The notes under the pieces are model-generated. The model was not told the origin of the DNA. It did no database searches and saw only the letters and a program-made list of their open reading frames with translations. Below, piece by piece: positions 28,771-38,395 of a DNA stretch of 64,000 bases. Source of the DNA: Cognatundibacterium curvum (GTDB taxonomy: Bacteria > Pseudomonadota > Gammaproteobacteria > Burkholderiales > Burkholderiaceae_D); the NCBI RefSeq assembly GCF_014284235.1, contig NZ_JACOGD010000001.1, positions 558,001 to 622,000 on the forward strand, read 5' to 3'. Position numbers and translations under genes: made by a program. How positions within the stretch are numbered: position 1 is the first letter of the stretch; each line of letters begins with the position of its first letter.

Positions 28771-29613
28771 CGCTTTCAGAGTACGTCCAGTTTCGTCTTT
28801 CCATTCCGTGCGGCCATTCGCGCTACGGCCCAAGATGATCGCTGCAGCAGTTGATGGGCTAGAAAAGCTGTAGTCCTGTTGAAAGACATAGTTCTCGCCT
28901 ACGCGCCGCAATACTTCGTTATCGATTAAATCTTGTCGCAGATCGACGATGCCATGCATTTGCTCTCGCATCGACGATGTGATATTGGCACTGGCCTGCG
29001 AATTTTCCTTCACGACAAACCCCTGGTTTGATTCATAACCTAACGCGTTCAAACCTTTTCCGGTACAGCGTAAAACAGTGGTATTCGCCTGATTTATCTC
29101 TGTCGCATGTGCCAGCTCAAAAGCAGACACGCCTAAAACGGGCAACATACTCAACATATGATCGAGAAACACCAGCATATCGGCACGATCTGACTCCGAC
29201 AGCGTGGGTTCATTTTCTGCTTTGATGTTTTCCAAACGCATGCGCTTGGCATCTTTTGCACGCTGTATCAGTTGGGATTCGAGGAACTGCACATGTGCTT
29301 TATTGAGCTGCCCTGCGCCAGCCACAAAAAAGACTGCCTTGGTCCAAAAATCTTTATTGCTGAAATGACTTTCTAATCTTGGCTTTACCGGATCGCCCTC
29401 ACCGATATAGACCATCTCGCCATCACCATCTGGTCGCGGGCCAAGCAAAAGATAAACCCCTGTTTGAGCAAACTCTTCACGCTGCTTTATCGTCGTCAGT
29501 AATGGACGAGGAAATACAACTGCTCTGCCTATCCAATTGCTGCGCTCTACTATGCGCAGACCATCCGGGTCACCAGTCGCTACGAAAATTTTTAGGGAAA
29601 ATGGTTTAGGCAT
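28741..29613 (-). CDS. GIY-YIG nuclease family protein with DUF4357
   Basis: A 290-residue protein. A GIY-YIG-type core begins TGVYLLLGP and continues EMVYIGEGDPVKPRLESH (about residues 51-83), with a conserved Glu in FLESQLIQRA (about 108). The C-terminal DUF4357 segment is SPSTAAAIILGRSANGRTEW (about 252-271). This architecture is common near restriction systems and is presumed to cut DNA. Its last codons overlap a dispersed remnant sequence, so the true C-terminus may have been altered by an insertion event. No operon partner on the same strand. Confidence 0.8.
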   Translation of the reverse strand: MPKPFSLKIFVATGDPDGLRIVERSNWIGRAVVFPRPLLTTIKQREEFAQTGVYLLLGPRPDGDGEMVYIGEGDPVKPRLESHFSNKDFWTKAVFFVAGAGQLNKAHVQFLESQLIQRAKDAKRMRLENIKAENEPTLSESDRADMLVFLDHMLSMLPVLGVSAFELAHATEINQANTTVLRCTGKGLNALGYESNQGFVVKENSQASANITSSMREQMHGIVDLRQDLIDNEVLRRVGENYVFQQDYSFSSPSTAAAIILGRSANGRTEWKDETGRTLKALQTQQAGLP

Positions 29614-29812
29614 AAATTAATCAATCAACAAAACATTTGATGCATTTCATATTATGCATTCACCAATAAAATATTGAGCAATGCATATCATAGTTACATA
29701 GCTAAACTATATCAATCTGAAAAACAGCACGCACCAATATCGGAAATTCGACATAGATAAATAGTAAAATTATTAACCATAATATAAAAAATTTAACCAC
29801 AATCTAAATTCA

Positions 29813-30559
29813 ATGACCCGATTCGCCGAGCCAACAATTATCCGTTGCCCTTCATGCAACTGGCATTTACGCCAAAGCCAACTTGCTTCAATCAATTTTC
29901 ATGGACGTACAATTCAAGTATGGACTGACGGGGTGACAAGTATCGGTTATGAGATTGTAAGTTCACCACTACTACAATGTCCTTTATGCAGCAATCCATT
30001 TTGGAAGCAAGATGCTAAAGAAGTCGATATACCACAACCAGAACCACAAGAAAAAAAAGGGCGACTTGCAAGTATCCTGGCTACGCTGACTGGAAAAAAG
30101 AAAAAGGAAGAAAAAAAGCCTGTAGAAACAAATTGGCTGGGTGTTCCAAATGATGTGGCGCATGCAGTTAATTCCCAAGTACCAACAATTGGAGACTGGC
30201 TAACGATATTGAATGGCTCGAAAGGCCTTAGCCCAGAGCGAGAATCAATCGTTAGGCAAAAAATTTGGCAAAAAGGCAATGATCATTTACGCACACGCCC
30301 AGATGGCACACCATGCCGTAAAACCCCTTTGTTTTCTAATGATTTTTCAGAGCAGAACTTGCTGGCGCTGCTGGATTTACATAAGAACAACTTGATCGAT
30401 TCACCTACTGAGAAGGCAGAAATACTGCGGCAACTTGGCAGATTCGACGAAGCACTGCAAGTTTTAGAAACAATCAAGGAAGAAGGCTTGAACCGCATTG
30501 CCACTAGAATTTGGGAACTCGCGACCAAACATGATGGCAGCCTGCAATCACTTAGCTAA
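29813..30559 (+). CDS. Zinc-ribbon protein with TPR-like C-terminus, unknown function
   Basis: A 248-residue protein. Two CxxC pairs, CPSCNW (residue 12) and CPLCSN (residue 57), form a probable zinc ribbon at the N-terminus. A lysine-rich linker (GKKKKEEKKP) follows, and the C-terminal region ends with a TPR-like helix pair (EILRQLGRFDEALQVLETI). No family name is recognised. It is flanked by two nuclease genes (GIY-YIG and HNH) in the defence region, but it is monocistronic on the opposite strand to both. Confidence 0.6.
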   Translation: MTRFAEPTIIRCPSCNWHLRQSQLASINFHGRTIQVWTDGVTSIGYEIVSSPLLQCPLCSNPFWKQDAKEVDIPQPEPQEKKGRLASILATLTGKKKKEEKKPVETNWLGVPNDVAHAVNSQVPTIGDWLTILNGSKGLSPERESIVRQKIWQKGNDHLRTRPDGTPCRKTPLFSNDFSEQNLLALLDLHKNNLIDSPTEKAEILRQLGRFDEALQVLETIKEEGLNRIATRIWELATKHDGSLQSLS

Positions 30560-30654
30560 AATTGAAATTGGTTAGCTATATGCTACAGCGGTCAATAAAA
30601 CGAACAAGTCCGATGTACAGCTTATCTGTACTAACTCAAACTTGCTCTGACAGA

Positions 30655-30694
30655 AGGTGGCTGTCTCTAGGCGACTCCCGCCTCGAAGCCACCT
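30655..30694. repeat. Nested inverted repeat
   Basis: AGGTGGCT and AGCCACCT form an 8-bp outer stem enclosing an AGGCG/CGCCT inner stem. It lies between the converging zinc-ribbon and HNH genes and could act as a terminator, though no T tract follows on either side. Confidence 0.5.
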
Positions 30695-30749
30695 GTCGCC
30701 CCAAAGCTGTCTTTCAAAATAAGGAAGGCCAAGGGGTTTTACATCCAAC

Positions 30750-31847
30750 CTACTTCTGGAACACTTCCCCGCGGTGGTACTCGAGGTATCCAGCCGTTCC
30801 ATCCGATAGGAATCGAAGTGGCTTTGGTAGCCCCAAAAGTTTAACGTGACGTTCGTCCAAGCGGGGGGAAATCATCATTTGGCCATCGCTGTCGAATGTG
30901 ATTAAGCCTCTGTCAAAAAGGGCGTCAAGATTTGCCGACAGCAGCAACCCATTGTCCACATCGAGCTTCTGTTTCCCCTTTGCTTTAACCCATGGTTTGA
31001 TGTGGGACGCTATTAGAATTTCACGACAATTAATGCCAGTGACGGCACATGCACCACCCCAAACCCTGATTAAGTCCTCACGAAATTGACCTTGCCCACG
31101 ACGAGCGTTGATGCTGGTTAGAACATCTGTGATTGGTTCTTTTTCGTTGGCTATTTCCTCTACCCTGATGGGGGCGGAAGGGGCAATTTGAATGGCATCA
31201 CTAAGAACCTGCCACTTCTCTCCACGCTGTTCGGCAGGTATTGCATCAAGAAAACGCCCTGCCACTAAGCGGTCAAGTTCAGTGTAGCGACCAAACATTT
31301 GAAGCAGCTTCCCTTGCCCTGTTATTGTTCTCGCATTGAGCGTGACAGGCTCATCAAGCCACCAGAAAAAATCATCTGGACAAATCCAGTTAGGTATCCA
31401 AGCCGTATCCTTCTTCCAGTCGGCGAGAAATTGCTGATGATTTCCATCGTACTGGTGCCGAACATTCGGAACAGCCCAAGCTTCTTCGTGAAGGTCATTC
31501 AAATTGAGGTCTTTGACTAGTTGTTCGCGTTGTGGACGATAGTGTTCGGAGGCGAGGCAAATCGCATTTCCGGCAATGCCGACAAGCTGCTGTATCCCAC
31601 TGTGCGAAACGGTCATGAATACGAAGGTCTGACCCGCGTTTTCGTCCACCGGAGCATTGCCCAAGCCCTCCGTGTGGAAGAGACGATAGCGCTGCCTCCC
31701 GCGCTTGAGAAGCATCCGAGGTGAATTATTCCATTCCTCATGACCGTAACCTGTATCTTTGGGATAGCCGCTAGTTGCGATGACACCTGACGGACGAACA
31801 TATGATTGAGTGTTCCAGAAGATAGGTTTTTGAATGAATAGTGCCAT
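30750..31847 (-). CDS. HNH endonuclease (HNH_2-type), probable restriction nuclease
   Basis: A 365-residue protein whose C-terminal third is an HNH nuclease: CAVTGINCREILIASHIKPW (about residues 268-287) followed by DVDNGLLLSANLDALFDRGL. The Cys, His and Asn positions of the beta-beta-alpha-metal fold are present. The N-terminal part (about 1-240) is unclassified and may recognise DNA. The ATG at 31847 is preceded by AGGAAAACT; the open frame extending to 31931 has no ribosome site. Nucleases of this shape often act alone as modification-dependent restriction enzymes; which modification is unknown. Confidence 0.78.
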   Translation of the reverse strand: MALFIQKPIFWNTQSYVRPSGVIATSGYPKDTGYGHEEWNNSPRMLLKRGRQRYRLFHTEGLGNAPVDENAGQTFVFMTVSHSGIQQLVGIAGNAICLASEHYRPQREQLVKDLNLNDLHEEAWAVPNVRHQYDGNHQQFLADWKKDTAWIPNWICPDDFFWWLDEPVTLNARTITGQGKLLQMFGRYTELDRLVAGRFLDAIPAEQRGEKWQVLSDAIQIAPSAPIRVEEIANEKEPITDVLTSINARRGQGQFREDLIRVWGGACAVTGINCREILIASHIKPWVKAKGKQKLDVDNGLLLSANLDALFDRGLITFDSDGQMMISPRLDERHVKLLGLPKPLRFLSDGTAGYLEYHRGEVFQK

Positions 31848-32053
31848 AGTTTTCCTATAAGTTATTTTAATCGAACGTACAAATGAACATGCGGGCGTGC
31901 CGTCAACAGCACTCCGGTAGCAGCTTGCCAATCTTCAAAACTCACAGACTGTCACGCCATATTGTAGTAATCGGTTGACATTCACTGTTAGCAGCAGCAT
32001 GGAACTCGAACTCTTCGGACAGCATGTATCAGGTCAGTTTTGGACCAGTACAG

Positions 32054-32200
32054 TTAATAACCAAAAGCGTCGGGAACACCGAAATGCATGACTAAATTCT
32101 TCCAGAATATTGGTTCATTCAGCTGCACTTTGATCTCTATGTTTTCTATCAGCGAATCGAGAATATTTTCCGCAGCACCAGCTACAACGGCCCCGTCTGT
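32054..32200 (-). pseudogene. Dispersed remnant, copy 2
   Basis: Minus-strand translation reads TGAVVAGAAENILDSLIENI, then EIKVQLNEPIF and HFGVPDAFGY before a stop. It aligns with copies at 28.7 and 51.3 kb. It lies in a 600-bp gap (31848-32449) between the HNH gene and hsdR that holds no intact gene. Confidence 0.6.
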
Positions 32201-32449
32201 TAACTTATTATTGGTGGTATATTTGGGTTAGCTTAAGACTAAAGAGACTTTCAGTGCTTTCTCTGCGCTCTCCTGAAAATCATTAATCTTAGTCATCAAT
32301 CATTCTTCATCCAAAAGCTCTTCCAGCAAATAAGATTTACTATATCCACTTCCTACCTTCTTCCTACTTAACACTGCATTGAGCACGTTTGACCTTACTG
32401 AAAAATTTTTAAATGCGTCGTAAAAACATTCAGTCTTTCCACTACCAAA

Positions 32450-35400
32450 TTATCTTGTTGGGTTGGTCAAAATTTCAAAAATCACCTTAGAAAATAACTT
32501 AGCCTTACCCGGATCAGACAGCAATTGCATCATCTGATTCTGATGTGCGTCGCCACTACCTAAGATGGCATCATCTACCGCCCTTGGAAAGTCACCCAGC
32601 ATCGCTTGCTCTGCGCTGTTATTGGCGATCTGCTGCATGACGATGTCATTTTCGCGCACCTTGTCGCTGATGGTATAAGCGTAGTTGACCATGTCGTTGT
32701 CGGTGAGTTGATCAGTGATGAACAGCTCGTTTAAGCGGTGTACGATTTGGGATAAGAACTCGGTCTTTTTGTCTTTAGCCTTGGCGGTACCTGCGCCCTC
32801 GCCTGGTTCCAGCTTGTATTCATCGCTGTTCTCTTTCAGCGTTAAATGTTGCTGGCGGATTTTAGAGACGCGGTAATGGCTGAGTACTATGCTGGATAAG
32901 TCGATATCGTCTTCATCCAAGATGGTCTCACGCAGCATAGGGCGCAGGTTGCGCGCATACAGACTGAGTTTTTCCAGGTCTTTGTCGTTGTAATCAACGA
33001 TTTGCGACATGAACTCGTAAAAGCGCACAAAGGTGCCGAGGTCTTTTTTGAAAATTTCTAACGCGTCTTTTGCACGCTTGCAGTCTTTGAAGCTGTTTTC
33101 TGCATTGGCAATCAGCACTGCGTCGTTAAATTTCTTTTGACGCTCAAACATGTCTTTGGCTGTCTTGTACGCTTCCACAGCATGCTTGTAACGCTTCTGC
33201 CAGCGCTCTACCGCAGGCTTGCAAATATTGGCGATCGCGGCGTTGCTCTTACTTTTAACGAAGAAGGCGTCGCAGAATTGTTCGACTTCTGTCCAGGTAA
33301 AGATATCAGCAGCCCTTAGCTTGTCGTACAGATCAAAAATCAAATTCGGATTCGACACATCTGCCAACTCTGCCGTCTGGAAGTAAGGCTGAAAAGATGC
33401 CAGAATCTCTTCCGGCTCATTAAAAAAGTCCAGAATGAAGGTGCCAACCTCAGCCTTGCCCGGATAAGTGCGATTTAAGCGCGACAAGGTTTGTACGCAC
33501 TCAACACCGCCCAGCTTTTTGTCGACATACATGGCGCACAGCTTGGGCTGATCAAAGCCGGTCTGAAACTTGTTCGCCACGATCATGACTTGATAATCGT
33601 CCGTATCAAAGGCTTTGCGCATGTCGCGGCCTTTGAGATTCGGGTTCATATTGGTTTCAGTGAATTTCTGCCCAAGGAACATCTCTGCATTCGGGTCTTT
33701 GTCGTTGAACTCGACTTCGCCAGAAAACGCCACCATCGCGTGGATCTGTTGGTAGCCTTGCTCGCTCTTCATTTTTTCAACGAGGTATTTATCAAACGCC
33801 TGTTTGTAGCGCACCGCCTCTTTACGCGAGCTGGTGACCACCATCGCCTTCGCCTGGCCACCTAACAAACCCATGACATGGGTTTTAAAGTGCTCGACGA
33901 TTACCATCACCTTTTGGCTGATGTTGTGATCGTGCAGGCGTACCCATTGATTAAGCTTAACCTTGGCTTTTTTGCTTTCGACTTCCTGGTCGACATCCTT
34001 CATCCTCATCGCCAGGTTATAGGCGACTTTGTAGTTGGTGTAGTTCTTCAACACATCAAGAATAAAGCCCTCTTCAATAGCCTGGCGCATGCTGTAGACA
34101 TGGAATGCGGCGGGCTTATTGCTCTTAGAAGCTGGTTCTTCAGGGCGCGGCAAGCGGCCGAATAATTCTAAAGTCTTGGTCTTGGGTGTGGCGGTAAACG
34201 CCAGATAAGTCAGGTTTTTAGAGGCGCGGCGCGAGGCGACGGCGGCATCCAGAATGTCTTCTGTCGATAACTCATCCTCCTCGCTGGCGCTGCCATCGAC
34301 CATCAAGACTTCTTTTAACTGCCGGGCAGTCGAACCGGTTTGCGACGAATGCGCCTCATCGGCAATGACGACGTAATTACGTTCTTTAAGGCTGACGCTG
34401 TTTTCTATCGCCTTTAAAACAAACGGGAAGGTTTGTATCGTAACGATGATAATGGGCTGAGAGTTCTCTAATGCCTTGGCAAGCTTTTCAGATTTAGAAC
34501 CATCGCCTTCTTGATTATTGATGCGTCCCACTACACCGTCAGTTTGTTCAAACTGGGCAATCGTGTCTTGCAGTTGCGCATCCAGCACCGTGCGGTCGGT
34601 GACGACGATCACGGAATGGAACAGCTTGTTACCTTTGTCATCGTAGAGTGACGACAATTGATGCGCTGACCAGGCAATCGAATTGGATTTACCAGAACCG
34701 GCGCTGTGTTGAATCAGATACTTATGCCCCGGCCCTTCAGTGCGTGCGGCATCAAGCAATTTATTCACCACATCCCATTGATGGTAGCGCGGAAAAATCA
34801 GGCTTTCTTTCTTGTATTTGCGCCCTTCCCAGTCTTCTTTGTCTTCGATCTGCAAATGCACATAGCGGCCAAGGATTTTGAGCAGGTTATCGGGCAATAA
34901 GACTTCGTTCCACAGATAATCGGTCGCGTATTGGTTAACGTCTAAAGGTGCATCATTCCCCGCGCCGCCCTCATGCGTGCCTTTGTTAAACGGCAGGAAG
35001 AAAGTGCTTTCTCCTTCTAAACGCGTGGTCATATAGACCTCGTACTGGCTCACCGCAAAATGCACCAGCGCACCGCGTTTAAAGGTCAATAAAGGTTCCG
35101 GTTTTTTGGTAACCGGGTCCACCGGCAAACGCGTGCTGCGGTACTGACGCATCGCATTATGTACCGCTTGCTTGAATTCTGATTTCAGCTCCAGTGTCGT
35201 GACCGGGATACCATTGACGAACAACACCAGATCAATACGCCAGTCTTTGGCTTTAACGCCCGTTTCTGCCAGATGCGCAGCGGTCGCCCACGGGCTGTAC
35301 GTCACCTCCGGCACCACGCGCAAACGATTCTTTTTGTAGCGCGCCAAGGTATCTGGGTTCAGATCATGTTCCGGTGCGAACTGGCATAAAGAAAAGCGCG

Positions 35401-35719
35401 TACCACGATCTTTGAGCTCATGCCGCAACACGCCCAGCGTACCAAAGCTGCGGATTTCTTTATTGGCGGCATTCGGGTCAGCCTTATTCAATTGCTGCGC
35501 CAAACGCTCCAAAAATTTTTGCTCAGGCTGCACCGGATACAAAGCACAAAACTTTTGCCATTGTTCGACTTGGGTGTCTTTGACAAAGCCAATCACATCT
35601 TCGGGATACAAAGCCAGTTCGCGGTTGTAATGCTCTGCTTTGCCGAGCAACCAGCCGTTGGCAAGTAATTGGCGAATCATGTCGCTTTGGAAGGTACTTT
35701 CGTTGGCTTTGCTCATCAT
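32450..35719 (-). CDS. hsdR: Type I restriction enzyme, endonuclease/translocase subunit HsdR
   Basis: A 1089-residue HsdR. The N-terminal nuclease motif is readable (DLVLFVNGIPVTTLELKS, about 160-180). Motor motifs follow: Walker A QHSAGSGKSN (about 337-346), VIADEAHSS (about 450) and FQTGFDQPKL (motif VI region, about 718). A C-terminal helical region (about 830-1085) would bind HsdM/HsdS. All catalytic motifs appear intact. The start MMSKANEST is at 35719 or 35716. It is the last gene of the type I cluster, separated from hsdS by a 355-bp palindrome-rich gap, so it may have its own promoter. Confidence 0.94.
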   Translation of the reverse strand: MMSKANESTFQSDMIRQLLANGWLLGKAEHYNRELALYPEDVIGFVKDTQVEQWQKFCALYPVQPEQKFLERLAQQLNKADPNAANKEIRSFGTLGVLRHELKDRGTRFSLCQFAPEHDLNPDTLARYKKNRLRVVPEVTYSPWATAAHLAETGVKAKDWRIDLVLFVNGIPVTTLELKSEFKQAVHNAMRQYRSTRLPVDPVTKKPEPLLTFKRGALVHFAVSQYEVYMTTRLEGESTFFLPFNKGTHEGGAGNDAPLDVNQYATDYLWNEVLLPDNLLKILGRYVHLQIEDKEDWEGRKYKKESLIFPRYHQWDVVNKLLDAARTEGPGHKYLIQHSAGSGKSNSIAWSAHQLSSLYDDKGNKLFHSVIVVTDRTVLDAQLQDTIAQFEQTDGVVGRINNQEGDGSKSEKLAKALENSQPIIIVTIQTFPFVLKAIENSVSLKERNYVVIADEAHSSQTGSTARQLKEVLMVDGSASEEDELSTEDILDAAVASRRASKNLTYLAFTATPKTKTLELFGRLPRPEEPASKSNKPAAFHVYSMRQAIEEGFILDVLKNYTNYKVAYNLAMRMKDVDQEVESKKAKVKLNQWVRLHDHNISQKVMVIVEHFKTHVMGLLGGQAKAMVVTSSRKEAVRYKQAFDKYLVEKMKSEQGYQQIHAMVAFSGEVEFNDKDPNAEMFLGQKFTETNMNPNLKGRDMRKAFDTDDYQVMIVANKFQTGFDQPKLCAMYVDKKLGGVECVQTLSRLNRTYPGKAEVGTFILDFFNEPEEILASFQPYFQTAELADVSNPNLIFDLYDKLRAADIFTWTEVEQFCDAFFVKSKSNAAIANICKPAVERWQKRYKHAVEAYKTAKDMFERQKKFNDAVLIANAENSFKDCKRAKDALEIFKKDLGTFVRFYEFMSQIVDYNDKDLEKLSLYARNLRPMLRETILDEDDIDLSSIVLSHYRVSKIRQQHLTLKENSDEYKLEPGEGAGTAKAKDKKTEFLSQIVHRLNELFITDQLTDNDMVNYAYTISDKVRENDIVMQQIANNSAEQAMLGDFPRAVDDAILGSGDAHQNQMMQLLSDPGKAKLFSKVIFEILTNPTR

Positions 35720-36074
35720 TGCGCTCTATTTCTGATGTTTATTTTGTGATCGTTTCTTAAGTATGGTACTTAGCAGTACCGAGGGGGCTGATGCAAGTTA
35801 AGTAATGGGAAATATTCTCACTCAATTCGAGACGCACCGCGTCTCGAATTCGAAACGTTCGCTCTGTACCGTCGTTCCTGCGAAGGGGTTGGCGAGGGTT
35901 TCGATCAGCATGCTGATCGGCATGCGTTTGCAAACGCAGAAGCGCCCCGCAAGGTAAAATCCAGCTGCTTTAACTTCGCATCGCGCCATTTGAAATAGGA
36001 CGCTGCGCATAAATTCACTTCACTGGATTCCCGCCAAAAGCACGCGGGAATGACGGTGCGGGCGCTTGTGCTGC
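35720..36074. repeat. Palindrome-rich spacer between hsdS and hsdR
   Basis: No gene. Four inverted repeats stand in series: a perfect 12-bp stem with 3-nt loop at 35824-35850 (AATTCGAGACGC / GCGTCTCGAATT), a 16-bp palindrome at 35903-35918 (GATCAGCATGCTGATC), another at 35923-35938 (TGCGTTTGCAAACGCA), and a dRS3-like ATTCCC-N13-GGGAAT at 36027-36051. It looks like a diverged relative of the 116-bp repeats at 38.4 and 38.9 kb with extra hairpins. Confidence 0.75.
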
Positions 36075-37379
36075 TCATGCGGCTTGTGCCTCTGACAAAG
36101 GCGGCTGCCAATCGCGTACGTCGATTTTTCCGGTGACGGCGGCGGAGATTAGGGCTGTGCGGCGTTCATAAGCGTACGAAATGCTACTTTCTGTTCGCCC
36201 CAATAATTCGTCAATTACTGATGTTTTCCGACGAATTTCACTGCAAATCATAAGTTGCTCTGCTACCTCGGGAAATGCTATCTTGATCTCAGAAAGCTTC
36301 TCTCGGTTTATCTTTGGCATCGCCACACGATCCGACTCTAGAATTGCAAAGCTCGTGAACCAATTGGACAACAATGAAAAAAAGAGAAACTCGTTTGTAA
36401 GTCCGTTTTCCGCACGAATTGGATACATATCAGCGCTACAAATCGTTTCATCATTTGGTGAAACACAGACTTTTGCTAATGCCGGTCGAATTTTTGAATA
36501 AATGATTTCTCCAGACGTGCACAGATACTTTCCACTATCCGCGCCTTGAGCTTCCGCTGTCTCCAGTTCTATGAGCCTTCCAGTCCCACTCTCAATATGA
36601 TTTGGTGCAATGAGCGTGTAGTTTCGATAGGGAAGTACAGAGGGATCAACTTGTCCATTTCGAATGGATGCGCAGTGATTGAACTTACACAGACGCCAAT
36701 GCGCAGGCACTTCGCCCAGCCACTCTACGCCGGAGTCGCGCATGGGGGCGTTGGGGTTGAGGCCTTTGGTGACGGCATGACTAATCACCGCCTGCCGTTT
36801 TTCTTTCAGCAGCTTGATCAACTCTTGCTGCTTCGCAATCAGGGTATCGATCTTGGCGGTTTCGTGGTCGAGGAAGTTGGCGATTTTTTGTTGTTCTAAA
36901 TAGCTCGGTGAAAGAAAGTAACAACATGCTATATCGGTGTAGTTGATTGTTTGTCGAACGCCGGCACCAAGTGTTTTCATGTGAGAAACGTCGAACTGTT
37001 GCAGCAACCACTTTAGATATTTTTTGTCATAGGCCACATCAGAATTTAATACGATATATCCAGTGCTCACTACAACATCAATATCTGAAAGTGCGGTTCG
37101 CAAACTAAGAAGATCGAAATTTAAATTCAACGGATTTACGAGAAACTCTCCTGCCAGTACTTCCTGGTATGCCGCTTTTGTTTCTGGGGCTAAGTTTTCA
37201 CTATTTTTATATATCACTCGTCCAAAGCTAATCGAACCGGCATCTAATTCCGGATTTGATGTCTTCTTTTTTTCAAAGAAAACGTGTTTCATCCGTATTG
37301 GTTGCCAGCATGCTGGCACTCTTCCCATCCAAGTAACCCCTGAATCCTTATATTCAAGATAAGCCTTATACCGACTCAT
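36075..37379 (-). CDS. hsdS: Type I restriction enzyme, specificity subunit HsdS
   Basis: A 434-residue HsdS with two target-recognition domains, each followed by a conserved helix. The first half starts DSGVTWMGRVPACW and ends at IANFLDHETAKIDTLIAKQQELIKLL (split here as two segments of the same helix); the second starts DSGVEWLGEVPAHW and ends ERRTALISAAVTGKIDVRDW. Near-repeat openings of the two halves are the family hallmark. It sets the DNA sequence recognised by the enzyme. Its ATG overlaps the stop of the DUF1016 gene by 4 nt, so the two are coupled. The C-terminus (PLSEAQAA) abuts repeat DNA. Confidence 0.93.
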   Translation of the reverse strand: MSRYKAYLEYKDSGVTWMGRVPACWQPIRMKHVFFEKKKTSNPELDAGSISFGRVIYKNSENLAPETKAAYQEVLAGEFLVNPLNLNFDLLSLRTALSDIDVVVSTGYIVLNSDVAYDKKYLKWLLQQFDVSHMKTLGAGVRQTINYTDIACCYFLSPSYLEQQKIANFLDHETAKIDTLIAKQQELIKLLKEKRQAVISHAVTKGLNPNAPMRDSGVEWLGEVPAHWRLCKFNHCASIRNGQVDPSVLPYRNYTLIAPNHIESGTGRLIELETAEAQGADSGKYLCTSGEIIYSKIRPALAKVCVSPNDETICSADMYPIRAENGLTNEFLFFSLLSNWFTSFAILESDRVAMPKINREKLSEIKIAFPEVAEQLMICSEIRRKTSVIDELLGRTESSISYAYERRTALISAAVTGKIDVRDWQPPLSEAQAA

Positions 37380-38395
37380 AGATCCCCCTCCTGCGCCAGA
37401 TTCAACATATAAAACTCATGCAGCTTGGCTTGCAGCAGTTTTTTATCGGGTAGCTGGGTTTGGTATTCGGCAATCATGGCGGGAGACAGGCTGCGGCTTA
37501 AGGCATATTCGACCACTTCATCGTCTTTGCTGGCGCACAGCAACACGCCAATGGCAGGGTTTTCATGTGGCTTTTTGTGGTCGCGGTCCAGCGCTTCGAG
37601 GTAGAAGTTGAGTTTGCCTAAGTGTTCGGGTTGGAATTTATCCACTTTGAGTTCTATCGCGACCAGCGCGTTTAAGCCGCGATGGAAGAATAAGAGATCG
37701 AGGGCAAAGTCTTGTTTGCCGACTTGGATAGCGTATTCGCTACCGACAAAGCAAAAGTCGCGTCCTAGTTCGAGCAAGAAGTGCTTAAGCTTGGCGAGCA
37801 AGCCTTGGTGCAGATCGGCCTCGCTGTGCTGTTCTGACAGGCTTAAAAAATCAACGATGTAGCTGTCTTTGAAGACCTTGAGGGCTTCTGGGTGTAATTG
37901 TGTCACCGCTGGTGAGACTTTTATTGGATTCAACACCACCCGTGCAAACAAGGCGGTATTGAATTGTCGCTCCAGCTCACGTTTGCTCCAGCGTTCTTGG
38001 ACTGCCATGCGTAGGTAAAACTCACGTTCTTCAGGGCGCTTACTTTGGCTCAAGATGATCAGATTGTGTGTCCACGGTAATTGTCTCACCAGTGGCGCGA
38101 CAATTTTGTCATCCTGATACGTCTCGTAAAACTGCCGCATACGAAACAGATTGGCACGGGTAAAGCCTTTGAGGTTAGGCTGCGTGGTCGCCAGGTGCTT
38201 TGCCAGTGCGTCTACCACGCCATCGCCCCATTCTGCTGCTTTGATCTTATTGCTGATATAGGCACCTACTTGCCAGTACAAGTCAATCAGGGTGGTATTG
38301 ACAGCTTGATACGCGTGTTGGCGTGCTGCGGCGATCAGGTGGACGACTTCGGAGAAGTCGGGTTTAGATGCACTTACGCTAAGATTTTGGCTCAT
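37376..38395 (-). CDS. DUF1016 / PD-(D/E)XK nuclease-like protein (YhcG-type)
   Basis: A 339-residue protein. The N-terminal DUF1016 winged-helix region (ARQHAYQAVNTTLIDLYWQV, about 24-43) is followed by a PD-(D/E)XK nuclease domain with FALDLLFFHRG and VAIELKVDKFQPEHLG (about 235-270). Relatives often sit inside type I operons and in other defence loci. Their role in these operons is unproven. It overlaps hsdS downstream and the GIY-YIG gene upstream by 4 nt each, so it is embedded in the hsd transcript. Confidence 0.87.
   Translation of the reverse strand: MSQNLSVSASKPDFSEVVHLIAAARQHAYQAVNTTLIDLYWQVGAYISNKIKAAEWGDGVVDALAKHLATTQPNLKGFTRANLFRMRQFYETYQDDKIVAPLVRQLPWTHNLIILSQSKRPEEREFYLRMAVQERWSKRELERQFNTALFARVVLNPIKVSPAVTQLHPEALKVFKDSYIVDFLSLSEQHSEADLHQGLLAKLKHFLLELGRDFCFVGSEYAIQVGKQDFALDLLFFHRGLNALVAIELKVDKFQPEHLGKLNFYLEALDRDHKKPHENPAIGVLLCASKDDEVVEYALSRSLSPAMIAEYQTQLPDKKLLQAKLHEFYMLNLAQEGDL

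Noticed and set aside
32000-32092. Short plus-strand frame beginning MELELFGQH
   Set aside because: About 30 codons only, no homology recognised, and it runs into the dispersed remnant.
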